Below, in pieces: positions 56,104 through 64,000 of a stretch of DNA of 64,000 bases. Within the stretch, counting starts at the first letter, position 1. Every line of letters starts with the position of its first letter. The notes below the pieces were generated by a model. That model was not told the DNA's origin, did no database searches, and saw only the letters and a program-made list of their open reading frames with translations. Source of the stretch: Saprospiraceae bacterium (lineage in GTDB: Bacteria; Bacteroidota; Bacteroidia; Chitinophagales; Saprospiraceae); the NCBI GenBank assembly GCA_019187225.1, contig JABAQQ010000013.1:338066-402065 (forward strand), given 5' to 3'. The translations under genes and the position numbers were made by a program.

Positions 56104-57741
56104 TTGCGTCACGTGTTCCACTTCGACCTCGACAAAATTCTCGACCAGTTCGCCTACCACCCGGAGTCGCCGCTGATCTTCAGCAGCGGCCTTTTTTTGT
56201 TTTTGTTCCTGGGTTTTCTGCTGGTTTACAAATTGTTGCAACCGCATGAGCGGTTGCGCATCCTGTGGTGCACGATTTTTTCGGTGTATTTCTACTACAA
56301 AAGCAGCGGCATTTTTTTCCTGTTGCTGGTGGCGAGCGTCGTCGTGGACTTCAACCTGGCGAAATGGATCGAGCAGGCGAAAACGAAACGGTCGAAAACG
56401 TGGCTGCTGGTGTTGAGTCTTGTAGCCAATCTCGGCATGTTGGTATATTTCAAATACACCAACTACTTCGCCGAGCTCTGGAACGGCGCGACAGGCATGG
56501 GCATCGGTCCCTTCGACATTTTCCTGCCGGTGGGCATTTCATTTTTTACCTTCCAGTCGCTGAGCTATACGATCGATGTGTACCGGGGGCAGTTGAAGGC
56601 GCTCGACGACATTTGGGATTACGCCTTTTTCGTCACATTTTTCCCCCAGATGGTCGCGGGACCGATCGTGCGGGCAGCGGATTTTTTGCCGCAGATACAC
56701 CGGCCCTTGTGGGTATCGAAAGAAGATTTCGGGCGGGGGATATTCCTGTTCTGCATTGGTTTGTTCAAAAAAGCCGTCATTTCGGATTATATCAGCGTCA
56801 ATTTTGTCGAGCGCGTGTTCGAGTCACCGCAGCAGTACACCGGACTGGAAAACCTGATGGGCGTGTACGGTTACGCCCTGCAGATTTACTGCGATTTCAG
56901 CGGCTATACCGATATGGCCATCGGTATCGGGCTGCTGCTGGGTTTTCATTTTCCCATCAATTTTGATTCGCCCTACCAATCATTGAGCATTACCGAATTC
57001 TGGCGGCGCTGGCATATTTCGCTCTCGACCTGGCTGCGCGACTATTTGTATATTCCGCTCGGCGGCAGCCGGGGGAGCAGTCTCGGCACCTGGTTGTTCC
57101 CGGGTATGTTTTTGGCCATTTCATTCGGAGCAGCGGTTATGGCCGGCGTGAGCATGGACGAATGGGTGTGGCTGGGTTTGTGGTCGGTGGTGACGGTTAT
57201 CATGGTTCTGCCGCCTTTGTTGCAGCGCGACCGGCAGGCGCTGGCGACCAATTTCAACCTGTTCGCAACGATGTTGCTGGGGGGGCTTTGGCACGGCGCA
57301 GCCACGCGGTTTATCATCTGGGGCGCTTTGCACGGACTGGCCCTGTCGGCAGAAAGGTGGGTGAAAGCGATGATCCCCGGCAAACACGGGGGTTGGCGCC
57401 GGACCTTGGGCGGTTTGTGGACTTTTCACTTTGTTTGTTTTTGCTGGATATTTTTCCGGGCTGAAAACCTCGATATCGCAAACGCCATGCTCCGTCAGAT
57501 CGCTTTCGACTTCAGGCCGGAGATTTTTCCGGATTTTCTGGAGGGTTACGCGCCGGTGGTGTTCTGGATGGCGCTGGGTTTCGGGCTGCATCTGTTGCCA
57601 AAGTCATTGGAATTGAGAGCGCAGGATGCCGTCACGGCGCTGCCGCTCGCAGGCAAGGCTGTTTTACTCACCCTGTTCATTGCCCTCGTGATGCAGGTAA
57701 AATCATCGGACGTGCAGCCGTTTATTTATTTCCAGTTTTAG
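56104..57741 (+). CDS. MBOAT-family O-acyltransferase (AlgI-like)
   Basis: 545 residues from TTG 56104; GTG at 56113 (MFHFDLDKILDQFAYHPESP) is equally possible, and no ATG is available. About ten transmembrane helices of the MBOAT family, with GISFFTFQSLSYTIDVYRGQ, FFPQMVAGPIVRAADFLPQI, YCDFSGYTDMAIGIG and LLGGLWHGAATRFIIWGALHG with its invariant His. It acetylates or acylates secreted polymers with a periplasmic partner. The usual AlgX/AlgJ-type SGNH partner is not adjacent here. It overlaps the 3' end of the next gene by 20 bp on the other strand. Confidence 0.93.
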   Translation: MRHVFHFDLDKILDQFAYHPESPLIFSSGLFLFLFLGFLLVYKLLQPHERLRILWCTIFSVYFYYKSSGIFFLLLVASVVVDFNLAKWIEQAKTKRSKTWLLVLSLVANLGMLVYFKYTNYFAELWNGATGMGIGPFDIFLPVGISFFTFQSLSYTIDVYRGQLKALDDIWDYAFFVTFFPQMVAGPIVRAADFLPQIHRPLWVSKEDFGRGIFLFCIGLFKKAVISDYISVNFVERVFESPQQYTGLENLMGVYGYALQIYCDFSGYTDMAIGIGLLLGFHFPINFDSPYQSLSITEFWRRWHISLSTWLRDYLYIPLGGSRGSSLGTWLFPGMFLAISFGAAVMAGVSMDEWVWLGLWSVVTVIMVLPPLLQRDRQALATNFNLFATMLLGGLWHGAATRFIIWGALHGLALSAERWVKAMIPGKHGGWRRTLGGLWTFHFVCFCWIFFRAENLDIANAMLRQIAFDFRPEIFPDFLEGYAPVVFWMALGFGLHLLPKSLELRAQDAVTALPLAGKAVLLTLFIALVMQVKSSDVQPFIYFQF

Positions 57742-59410
57742 AAGTTGCGAGTTCGCCGCATTTTTCGAGCAACCATTCTTTTTCAATCACATGGGCGGCG
57801 GCAATTTCTGTGCGCAAAGCGTCCAGTTTGCCGTTGATGTCCGCATTTTTCAGCCTTTTTTTCATTTTTAGTTTAAAAATCTCCCTCGCGTATTTGGCAA
57901 AATGCAAGTGCGCTTCCCGGTCATGTGGTTTCATGGTCGTGTCTTCTTTGATGCGTTTGGTGGTGGCACGCACCATGTTGATGCCTTGTTCATCTTCCAG
58001 CGTGTCCAATTCGTAGCAGATTTTCACATTGACCAGCATGGCTATGGCGTACATTTGGAAGTCGCCAAAGTCACCGTACACATAGTAATGCGGCAGCGTT
58101 TGCGCTGCCTCGGCATATCGCTTTTGCGCCAGGCGTACCATTGCCCACCAAAGCGCCCGGCAAATATCCGGTTGATTGGTACCTGTAATCCGGTGTTCGT
58201 ATTCGAGCAGTATTTGTTCTGCTTTTTCAAGTTTCAAGAGTTTTAGGGAGGTTAAAACAATATTGAGCAGATGGCTGGCAGGGATAAATTCATGGGGTTT
58301 CATGTTTTGGAGTTGGTCAGTTTGCAAGTTGAAGATACGCTCTACAAAACGCAGGTCACGTGTTTGACGATAACGTCGGGCCCAATGGGCTCTGAGCATA
58401 ATCTTAAAATCACTGACGCGGGAAGCAGTTATTGAATGGCCGTATTCACGCAGTAAGATGTCAAAAAGATCGGCAGCCTGATCGGCTAATGATGAATCAT
58501 CGAGGGTTAAAAAATGCAATAGGGCGCTGTACATTTGGATACCAGGAGTTAGCATGTAGTTTTTTTGGTTCAGGAAATCAAGCAACAAGAGCGTGATTTC
58601 CCGGTTGTAATTGAGTCGCTGGTACTCTTGTGAATCCGGCGGATAAGGAAGGGCCAATTTTTCCTGATGGGACAGGCGGCTCATCATATCCAATTTTGTC
58701 AAAAGGTAAAACTTATCAAGTTCTTCAATTGCTACCAGCAGGTTGTCATCACCTGCACGCTTATCAGAAAGACTATCGAACAAGGCTTTTTCCTGCTCGA
58801 GCAAAAAACGAAAGTAAAGAATATCGTTAAAATCATATTCGTCGTATTGACTAAAATTACTTTGTCTGGCCAGCGCCTCTTTCAGTTTCCGGTATTGGTT
58901 CAGAAAAAAATTTTCAACATGGCGCGGTGTTTTTCCTTTTTCAGTTTTGGTATCCGTCTTTTCCTGGGCAATATTATATGTGGCGTTGGGGTGCTGATGT
59001 AACCGTTCGCTGTAAAACCGCATCAACGCCAATTGCTGCCGGGCAAAGCTGGTCAGATCGCCCGTTGATTCTTCTTCACGTACATCGGAAGATGATGTAA
59101 GACTCCCCTTTACTGCAAAATATTGGAAATGAATAAACTGACGAACAATGCGCATCAGTTGCGACATGGCTTTTTCCAATTCCAGCACGCTGTTTTTTCG
59201 TTCACCAAAGAGTTTTTGAGCGACAATCTCTTTTTTAAGTACTTCAGTGTCAAATTCGGGATAATGGGGTTTCAGGTACTCGAACAGGTTTTTTTTGTCG
59301 TGAAAGCGGTTGGCTTCGTTGAAAATGGGAGAGTCAACAAACAGGTGCAGGCGTTCGATCTCGGCCTGAGTAAATAAACGCAGGGTTTGGAGCAGGGTGC
59401 TGTTTTGCAT
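57722..59410 (-). CDS. Module protein A1, ~560 residues, unknown function
   Basis: 562 residues, no signal peptide or membrane segment: probably cytoplasmic and mostly alpha-helical. The start LLQTLRLFTQAEIERLHLFV runs into DSPIFNEANRFHDKKNLFEY. Later KNSVLELEKAMSQLM, RQFIHFQYFAVKG and KLDMMSRLSHQEKLALPYP. All have counterparts in the paralogue at 61276-62961. Families starting with L..F...E...F..F..SPIFN occur in many copies in Bacteroidota and have no known function. It is divergent from the secreted FN3 protein, with the shared upstream element between them. Confidence 0.85.
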   Translation of the reverse strand: MQNSTLLQTLRLFTQAEIERLHLFVDSPIFNEANRFHDKKNLFEYLKPHYPEFDTEVLKKEIVAQKLFGERKNSVLELEKAMSQLMRIVRQFIHFQYFAVKGSLTSSSDVREEESTGDLTSFARQQLALMRFYSERLHQHPNATYNIAQEKTDTKTEKGKTPRHVENFFLNQYRKLKEALARQSNFSQYDEYDFNDILYFRFLLEQEKALFDSLSDKRAGDDNLLVAIEELDKFYLLTKLDMMSRLSHQEKLALPYPPDSQEYQRLNYNREITLLLLDFLNQKNYMLTPGIQMYSALLHFLTLDDSSLADQAADLFDILLREYGHSITASRVSDFKIMLRAHWARRYRQTRDLRFVERIFNLQTDQLQNMKPHEFIPASHLLNIVLTSLKLLKLEKAEQILLEYEHRITGTNQPDICRALWWAMVRLAQKRYAEAAQTLPHYYVYGDFGDFQMYAIAMLVNVKICYELDTLEDEQGINMVRATTKRIKEDTTMKPHDREAHLHFAKYAREIFKLKMKKRLKNADINGKLDALRTEIAAAHVIEKEWLLEKCGELATSKTGNK

Positions 59411-59440
59411 AAAGGCGGGGGATGAGCGAACGTATTGTTG

Positions 59441-59495
59441 TGGAAGTAATCGGGATTTTTGTGCAAATTTAATTCGCTACTGCCAACTACTTTTG
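59441..59495 (+). promoter_or_regulatory. Module promoter copy 1 (upstream of FN3 protein)
   Basis: Upstream element TGGAAGTAATCG (59441-59452) and -7 box TACTTTTG (59488-59495). The -33 region is degenerate. It lies between A1 and the FN3 gene and could influence both strands. Confidence 0.6.
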
Positions 59496-59513
59496 TTCAA
59501 AAATCTGTACATC

Positions 59514-60305
59514 ATGAAATTTGATCGAATTTTCCCCTATCTGATCGCACTGTTTCTGGGCTTTGCCATCGGTTATCAGGTCGCCCTACAAATGGAACCC
59601 TCAGCCGATTGCCCGGCTCCCGACAGCTTGGCAGAGGTTATGGACACAGAAGCCTCTGTCACCGTTTCCTGGAATCAGGTCCAGGACGCAAGATACTACA
59701 CCGTCATCGCCCGCGACTCTGCCGCGCTGACGGATGTGGCCAGCAGCATCGTGGTGGAAGGCACTTCGGCCGTTATTCCCGATCTGAAACCCCAAACCGG
59801 ATACGCCGTTGACGTATTCACCATCTGTGAAAAAGACGGCAAGTTTTACATCAGCGAAACGCCGACCACGATTGGGGTGTCAACCGGTTGGATCGTAACG
59901 GATGATGTAGTGCTGCTCCAGGGTCAACCCTGTCCGTTCAGTATATGCACCACCAATGTCGCCGCCCCGAACAACTGTTTTGACTGGGGTGCCGGCACAC
60001 AATATTACCAGGTCGAGATCGTGCACAATGCGAGCACCACGGTGGTAGCGCGGACTTATCTGGAAAAATCGGTCACGGGAGCCGGTATTCGGATCAACAA
60101 CTACAACACAGCCACTTGTGGAGGGCTTCCTGTACTGGAGGCGCCTGTTGAGTGCCCTACATTTAGTTTCTGTGGTGATTTCACACAACCCGGCACATCC
60201 ACCACGGTGAATTACAAACTCACAGCAAGTCTGACGCAATGCTGCCTCGATCTGCCCGCCGCCGACTACACGCTGCGGGTGCGCTCCTGCAACATTGATG
60301 AGTAA
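59514..60305 (+). CDS. Secreted protein with fibronectin type III domain
   Basis: 263 residues from the ATG at 59514 (MKFDRIFPYLIALFLGFAIG), giving a signal anchor; earlier frame has no start features. Residues about 35-120 form a fibronectin type III-like domain (SVTVSWNQVQDARYYTVIAR...LKPQTGYAVDVFTICE). The C-terminal part is Cys-rich (CPFSICTTN, CPTFSFCGDF, TQCCLDLPAADYTLRVRSC). Probably exported and disulfide-bonded; unknown function. It lies in the A/B module. Its stop overlaps a small open frame (TAATG). Confidence 0.75.
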   Translation: MKFDRIFPYLIALFLGFAIGYQVALQMEPSADCPAPDSLAEVMDTEASVTVSWNQVQDARYYTVIARDSAALTDVASSIVVEGTSAVIPDLKPQTGYAVDVFTICEKDGKFYISETPTTIGVSTGWIVTDDVVLLQGQPCPFSICTTNVAAPNNCFDWGAGTQYYQVEIVHNASTTVVARTYLEKSVTGAGIRINNYNTATCGGLPVLEAPVECPTFSFCGDFTQPGTSTTVNYKLTASLTQCCLDLPAADYTLRVRSCNIDE

Positions 60306-60466
60306 TGCCGGAAATGCTATGGAAGTATGTGCTGAAACCGTGTTTGTTTTTACTTTCAGGAGGATGGCATCTTTGTCCTGTCAACACGATCGAAGCAAAT
60401 GATCTTCCCAAAAAGACCGGCCCCAAAAAACCGAATTTTATCAACCGCCTTATTTATCTTCCGTAA
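60305..60466 (+). CDS. Possible 53-residue peptide overlapping the FN3 gene
   Basis: ATG at 60305 overlaps the FN3 stop by one base (TAATG), suggesting translational coupling. The product has a hydrophobic core (KYVLKPCLFLLSGGWHLCPV) and a basic, Pro/Lys-rich tail (DLPKKTGPKKPNFINRL). But the second module promoter lies inside it, so the open frame may be accidental. Confidence 0.3.
   Translation: MPEMLWKYVLKPCLFLLSGGWHLCPVNTIEANDLPKKTGPKKPNFINRLIYLP
60320..60375 (+). promoter_or_regulatory. Module promoter copy 2 (upstream of B1)
   Basis: Upstream element TGGAAGTATGTGC (60320-60332), -33 TTTG (60343-60346), 21 bases, -7 CATCTTTG (60368-60375), then GTCAAC at the likely start site. B1 begins 106 bp after the -7 box. 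Confidence 0.7.
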
Positions 60467-60481
60467 TCACCTACCCTACCA

Positions 60482-60874
60482 ATGAACGCTGTTTTAATCG
60501 AAGTCCAATGCACCCTCGGCAACGACGCGCAGCAATGGAGCGGCATCCGCAGCATCGCGCTCGAAATCGGTTACCCCGGCCTGAAAGGCCAAACCCTGTG
60601 GAAGAACATCGGCTGGTTGCGGGAACGCACGGCTCCGGCAACCAGCACTTCCGCCCACTCCATGTGGGACCGCGCCATGCCGGAGCACATTCTGGTGTTC
60701 GACTTTCACCCGTTTTTGCTGCCCGGCCATGCCGAACCTGAAAAATCGTATTGCATCCGGCGGATCATCACCCACGAGGATGGCCGCCGCAAAGTATCGA
60801 GACCCATTACCGTGCGGGAAGGGAAGTACAGCGATGCGTTTTTTTCCTGTACGCCGACGTATCCCGAACCGTAA
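60482..60874 (+). CDS. Module protein B1, ~130 residues, unknown function
   Basis: 130 residues, no signal peptide. Conserved with the paralogue at 63470: IEVQCTLGNDAQQWSGIRSI, LEIGYPGLKGQTLWKNIGWL, ILVFDFHPFLLPG, RKVSRPITVREGKYSDAFFS. The spacing of aromatic and charged residues looks like a small beta-rich domain. I recognise no family. It lies directly behind a module promoter and next to the ~560-residue genes, so the two kinds of protein probably work together. Confidence 0.8.
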   Translation: MNAVLIEVQCTLGNDAQQWSGIRSIALEIGYPGLKGQTLWKNIGWLRERTAPATSTSAHSMWDRAMPEHILVFDFHPFLLPGHAEPEKSYCIRRIITHEDGRRKVSRPITVREGKYSDAFFSCTPTYPEP

Positions 60875-61275
60875 GTGAAAGTTGAAAAGAACAATTTTTA
60901 CCGGAGTGCAAAAAAACGCTGTGGAAGTAACCGCCGATTTCGTGTTTGATTTTGGCGAACTACCTGTTGACCTTTGTACCGTTAATCCCAAGAAACCATC
61001 CATCATCAAAAAGAACCACTTCAATACAACCGACGGCTAATATCCCAAAGGTAGTTTCCTGATCCAAATTGAAAACTAAAATCCTGATTGACCAAACCCC
61101 ATGACCAGCCCTTTTAAACCGCCCCAATGACCCCATTAACCTTTTTTTGAAACATCCACACCCTAATGCCGGCGGGCGCTCCCAAACGCTCGCCGGCAGA
61201 ACTGACTCCAAATCCCTGTTTTACCTCAGTCCAGATGAGCAATCGCCCGTTTCTTTACCCAAGGAAGCGGGCATT
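60875..61275. other. Gap after B1, with module promoter copy 3
   Basis: 401 bp without a recognisable gene. It holds the third promoter copy (60922-60976), then sequence resembling the region after copy 2, and a run of CCATCCATCATC. The gene this promoter once served may have been lost. Confidence 0.5.
60922..60976 (+). promoter_or_regulatory. Module promoter copy 3 (no obvious gene)
   Basis: Upstream element TGGAAGTAACCGC (60922-60934), -33 TTTG (60945-60948), 20 bases, -7 GACCTTTG (60969-60976), then GTTAAT. No open frame of useful length follows on this strand before the A2 gene end. Confidence 0.65.
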
Positions 61276-62961
61276 TTATTTGGCTTTGGCCAGTTCGCGG
61301 ATCTTTTCTTCGAGCCATTCCCAATCCACCGTCGGGTTCGAGTCCAGCATTTCCTGAATTTCATTCAAATCCTTCGAGATATCTGCGTTGCGGCGGGTTT
61401 CTTTTTTGGTTTTCAGATGGAACAATTTGCGGGCGGTCCGGAAAAACCGCAGGCGTTCGTCGCGGCGCTCCTTCGGCAGATCGCGGTTGCGCTCGATGCG
61501 CGCCATACAATTGCGGATGAGGTTGTCGTCCAGGGCGTTCAGTTCGTATTGTATCTTCACGTCGGTAGCGGCAGCCACGGCGAAGAAATAAACATCGTCC
61601 ATATCGCTGTACCTGGCGTAGTCGGGCATCGTATCGGCGGCTTTCCGGTATTCTTCTTCAGCAAAATACAACATGGCCCACCAGATGCGCACGGCGTATT
61701 TGGGATGGGGGCGGCCGCGGGGCGTTTTGGCGCCCGGCTCTTCGTTCAAAGCGCCGGCGTATTCGCGCAGGAATTGAACTGCCCAGGCGATCTTGTGCAG
61801 TTTAAGCGCTGTGTTGAGCATGTTGGTCACCTGGATCATCGGCAGGTTTTTATGGGCGGGCAGGCGCTGGAGTTGCTCGCGGTGCATCCCGTGCAGGCGT
61901 CCGATGAACACGGGGTCTTTGGTGTGGCGATAGCGGCGGTTCCAGTAGCTGCGCAGCAGCACGTTGAAGTCGTCGAGCCGGTTTTTGGGCAGGGCATCTA
62001 TGTGCCGGGCGAGCATATCGGCGAAGCGGTCGGAGGCTTTGTCGGCGGCCTCGTTGTTTTCGGGTAAAAATTCGAGCAGCGTCGTATACAAAGCAATGCC
62101 AGGGGTATCCTGCCAGTATTGGTGTTGGCGCATCAGCCCGACCATTTCCAGAGTAATGTCGCGGTTGGCGATGAGGCGTTGGTATTTTTTGGGGTCATCG
62201 GCAAACATCTGTGCAATGTTCTGGTAATGAACCAGGCGGCTCATCAATTCCAGTTTGGAATACAGGTAGAAACGGTCGAGTTCTTCTAAGGCAGCCAGCA
62301 TATTCAGGTCGGCCTCGATCTCTTCCCGGTGATGGTCGTACAGTGCTTTTTCCTGTTCCACCAAGTATCGCAAAATGAGGTAGTCGCTGAATTCGTAATC
62401 TTCGAAGTGGTCGAACTTCCCTTGTCCGGTCATCAGTTCGCGCAATTCGGTATAGAGGTTCTGGAAATAATTTTCGGTGCGTTTCACCTTTTGTCCCTTG
62501 CCGGAAGCCGCAGTTTTCGCATTGGCGATGCCGCCCTTTTGATGGAGTCGCTCGCTGTAAAAGCGAAGCAAGGCCAGTTGCTGACGGGTATAATTGAGCA
62601 GCAACAGGGGTTTTTCGGAAAACTCTTTTTTAGAACTGCGGCGGACGGTTTTCCCGCCTTTTACGGCCGAATAACGGAAATTGATGAATTGTTTGAGGAT
62701 GTGCATCAATTCCGACATGGCTTTTTCCACCTCGCCGGCGGCGTTTTTCCTTTCCGGAAAAAGGATCTTTCCTGCCTCCTCTTTTGTCAGTTTTTCACTT
62801 TCAAAGTCGGGATAATACAGACGAATGTGTTCGAACAATCGCACGGTATCGTGATAGCGCGCCGCTTCATTGAATATCGGCGATGCCACGAAAAGGTAAA
62901 ATTGCTCGAATTCTTCGGGATCGAGCAATTGCAAAGAGCGGATGAGCGGACTGTCAAGCAT
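61276..62961 (-). CDS. Module protein A2, ~560 residues, paralogue of A1
   Basis: 561 residues, no signal or membrane segment. Aligns along its length with A1: LFVASPIFNEAARYHDTVRL, FPERKNAAGEVEKAMSELM, FINFRYSAVKG, LYSKLELMSRLVHYQ, SYWNRRYRHTKDPVFIGRL, WWAMLYFAEEEYRKAADTMP and the C-terminal TVDWEWLEEKIRELAK. Basic stretches (KKETRRNADISKDLNEIQ) suggest helical repeats. Function unknown. The 1.9-kb separation of the A1 and A2 genes, with a B gene associated with each, indicates module duplication. Confidence 0.85.
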   Translation of the reverse strand: MLDSPLIRSLQLLDPEEFEQFYLFVASPIFNEAARYHDTVRLFEHIRLYYPDFESEKLTKEEAGKILFPERKNAAGEVEKAMSELMHILKQFINFRYSAVKGGKTVRRSSKKEFSEKPLLLLNYTRQQLALLRFYSERLHQKGGIANAKTAASGKGQKVKRTENYFQNLYTELRELMTGQGKFDHFEDYEFSDYLILRYLVEQEKALYDHHREEIEADLNMLAALEELDRFYLYSKLELMSRLVHYQNIAQMFADDPKKYQRLIANRDITLEMVGLMRQHQYWQDTPGIALYTTLLEFLPENNEAADKASDRFADMLARHIDALPKNRLDDFNVLLRSYWNRRYRHTKDPVFIGRLHGMHREQLQRLPAHKNLPMIQVTNMLNTALKLHKIAWAVQFLREYAGALNEEPGAKTPRGRPHPKYAVRIWWAMLYFAEEEYRKAADTMPDYARYSDMDDVYFFAVAAATDVKIQYELNALDDNLIRNCMARIERNRDLPKERRDERLRFFRTARKLFHLKTKKETRRNADISKDLNEIQEMLDSNPTVDWEWLEEKIRELAKAK

Positions 62962-63469
62962 TTTTTTACGGCAGGTGAGGGGTAGTCTTGTTGGAACTTA
63001 TGGCATTCGGTGTGCCGCGTATTTTGGAAAGGACAGGGACTAAAACCGCACAAAAGTCTTTAAAACGGGCAAACCGGCCAATTTTTCGCAAAAAAAGATG
63101 AAACCCGGTTTTGGAAGTAAACGCAAAATGCATGTTTGCTTTCCCTGCCCTGCTGCCCCCACCTTTGTTTTGTCAACGATGATGAACGAGGTTGACAACC
63201 GTCAGAAATAGAATGTGAAAGCCCAACGGCCCTGAAAGCCGGAAAACAACTGAAAACCCTATCCACCTCAAACCGCCAGGCTTATGCGGGAAGCCCTCTG
63301 AAACCACCTGGCCATTACAACCTGACCGGCGCCACTCCAACTCCAAAAAACGTGTGCGAAAGATGAAAAGCGGGGGCGCCGGCAGGGGTCGGGGAGTTTA
63401 GATTGCAGATTGCGGATTGGAGTTGCTTCGCTCCAACATTTTTTCACCCCACAATAAAAGTTATGCTTC
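62962..63469. other. Gap between A2 and B2, 508 bp
   Basis: Holds module promoter copy 4 (63112-63167), a short ATGATGAACGAGGTTGAC frame with ten codons only, GATTGCAGATTGCGGATTGG words (about 63403-63422) and a TTGGAG...CTCCAA hairpin with a TTCG-type loop (about 63416-63436). No gene was recognised. Confidence 0.6.
63112..63167 (+). promoter_or_regulatory. Module promoter copy 4 (upstream of B2)
   Basis: Upstream element TGGAAGTAAACGC (63112-63124), -33 TTTG (63135-63138), 21 bases, -7 CACCTTTG (63160-63167), then GTCAAC. B2 starts about 300 bp downstream. Confidence 0.7.
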
Positions 63470-63865
63470 ATGACACCATTGGTAATCGAGGTTCGCTGCA
63501 ACCTCACACCCGAAAGTCCGCTTTGGCAGGACATCAACAGTCTGACGCTTGAGATCGGTTATCCCGGTCGCGGCGGTCAGATGCTCTGGAAACATATTGG
63601 CTGGCTGCGCGATCACGTAGTGCCCGCCGGAAAAAGCATCGCCCACGCTTTGTGGAATCAAACATCCGCCGGTCTGGTGCTCATCTTCGACTTCCTCCCG
63701 GTGATGCTGCCCAATAGTTCAGGCGTCAACAAAACATATCGCATCCGCAAAAAAATAAAAGCCGCCAACGGGCGGTCGCGCATATCAAGATCAGGTGTCC
63801 TGCAAGGGGAATATATGGACGAGCATTTTACCCTTTCGCCTAAGTACCCGGAAGATAGACATTGA
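63470..63865 (+). CDS. Module protein B2, ~130 residues, paralogue of B1
   Basis: 131 residues. Shares with B1: VIEVRCNLTPESPLWQDINS, LEIGYPGRGGQMLWKHIGWL, LVLIFDFLPVMLPN and RISRSGVLQGEYMDEHFTLS. No signal peptide. The stop codon TGA (63863-63865) lies inside the first unit of the 8-bp tandem array that runs off the window, so the extreme C-terminus (KYPEDRH) has been shaped by, or ends at, the repeat. Unknown function; pairs with A2. Confidence 0.8.
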   Translation: MTPLVIEVRCNLTPESPLWQDINSLTLEIGYPGRGGQMLWKHIGWLRDHVVPAGKSIAHALWNQTSAGLVLIFDFLPVMLPNSSGVNKTYRIRKKIKAANGRSRISRSGVLQGEYMDEHFTLSPKYPEDRH

Positions 63866-64000
63866 GATATTGAGATATTGAGATATTGAGATATTGAGAT
63901 ATTGAGATATTGAGATATTGAGATATTGAGATATTGAGATATTGAGATATTGAGATATTGAGATATTGAGATATTGAGATATTGAGATATTGAGATATTG
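63861..64000. repeat. Perfect 8-bp tandem array (ATTGAGAT), 17.5 copies, runs off the edge
   Basis: From 63861 to the end of the window the unit ATTGAGAT repeats without any mismatch, beginning in the last sense codon (CAT) and covering the stop codon of B2. True length is unknown because the window ends. Confidence 0.97.

Noticed and set aside
63861-64000. Tandem array as a possible CRISPR
   Set aside because: Units are 8 bp, identical and directly adjacent without spacers; no cas genes are in the window.

Overview
The window is a chromosomal segment of a member of the Bacteroidota, most likely the Saprospiria/Chitinophagia side. The evidence is the alternative complex III plus caa3-type oxidase cluster in its Bacteroidota order, an ExbB-ExbD-ExbD-TonB-TonB operon, a type IX secretion sorting domain, DUF4199 and HYC_CC_PP family proteins, and -33 TTTG / -7 TAnnTTTG promoters. 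No rRNA, tRNA, CRISPR array, prophage or insertion sequence could be recognised.

Layout. 1-2.6 kb (minus): a TonB-dependent receptor cut by the left edge and a Cys-rich periplasmic protein, a probable copper/metal uptake pair. 3.2-7.6 kb (plus): ExbB, two ExbD and two TonB paralogues that would energise such receptors. 7.7-26 kb (minus): one long respiratory block read from actA to actF, then cox2, cox1, ctaB, two cox3-type genes, cox4, an SCO-like gene, a DUF420/CtaM gene and two small membrane proteins. It forms a quinol-to-oxygen chain. A canonical promoter (TTTG-N19-TACCTTTG) sits just upstream of actA. cox2 carries a C-terminal OmpA peptidoglycan-binding domain, and the SCO-like protein lacks the copper-binding Cys pair.

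26-31 kb: ornithine aminotransferase, an outer-membrane barrel protein, DUF4199, a sigma-54 activator-type response regulator without a DNA-binding domain, and a secreted coiled-coil protein. 31.6-34.7 kb: a cluster of three perfect DnaA boxes (a fourth has one mismatch) next to dnaB. DnaB is interrupted in its P-loop by a 341-residue intein with a LAGLIDADG endonuclease. 35-44 kb: tatA, Nif3-like, zinc-ribbon, two thioredoxin-fold proteins, M48 protease, MoxR-like ATPase, BrkB-like, thioesterase, arginine deiminase. 44-52 kb: DUF3179 and MFS, two AhpD-like paralogues, a truncated T9SS cargo gene, an outer-membrane protein, a vanadium-haloperoxidase-like protein, a crystallin-fold protein and a secreted TonB C-terminal protein.

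52.8-57.7 kb: rtcB bracketed at both ends by related perfect 35-36 bp hairpins, a small membrane protein, HMG-CoA lyase and an MBOAT acyltransferase. 57.7-64 kb: a duplicated, unrecognised module. Two ~560-residue paralogues (minus) alternate with two ~130-residue paralogues (plus) and a fibronectin-III secreted protein, and four copies of one promoter-plus-upstream-element occur on the plus strand. This is the best candidate for an undescribed system.

Many intergenic gaps contain degenerate 7-10 bp words repeated in tandem, often facing their own reverse complement. A few word families recur across the window. A perfect 8-bp tandem array begins in the stop codon of the last gene and runs off the right edge.
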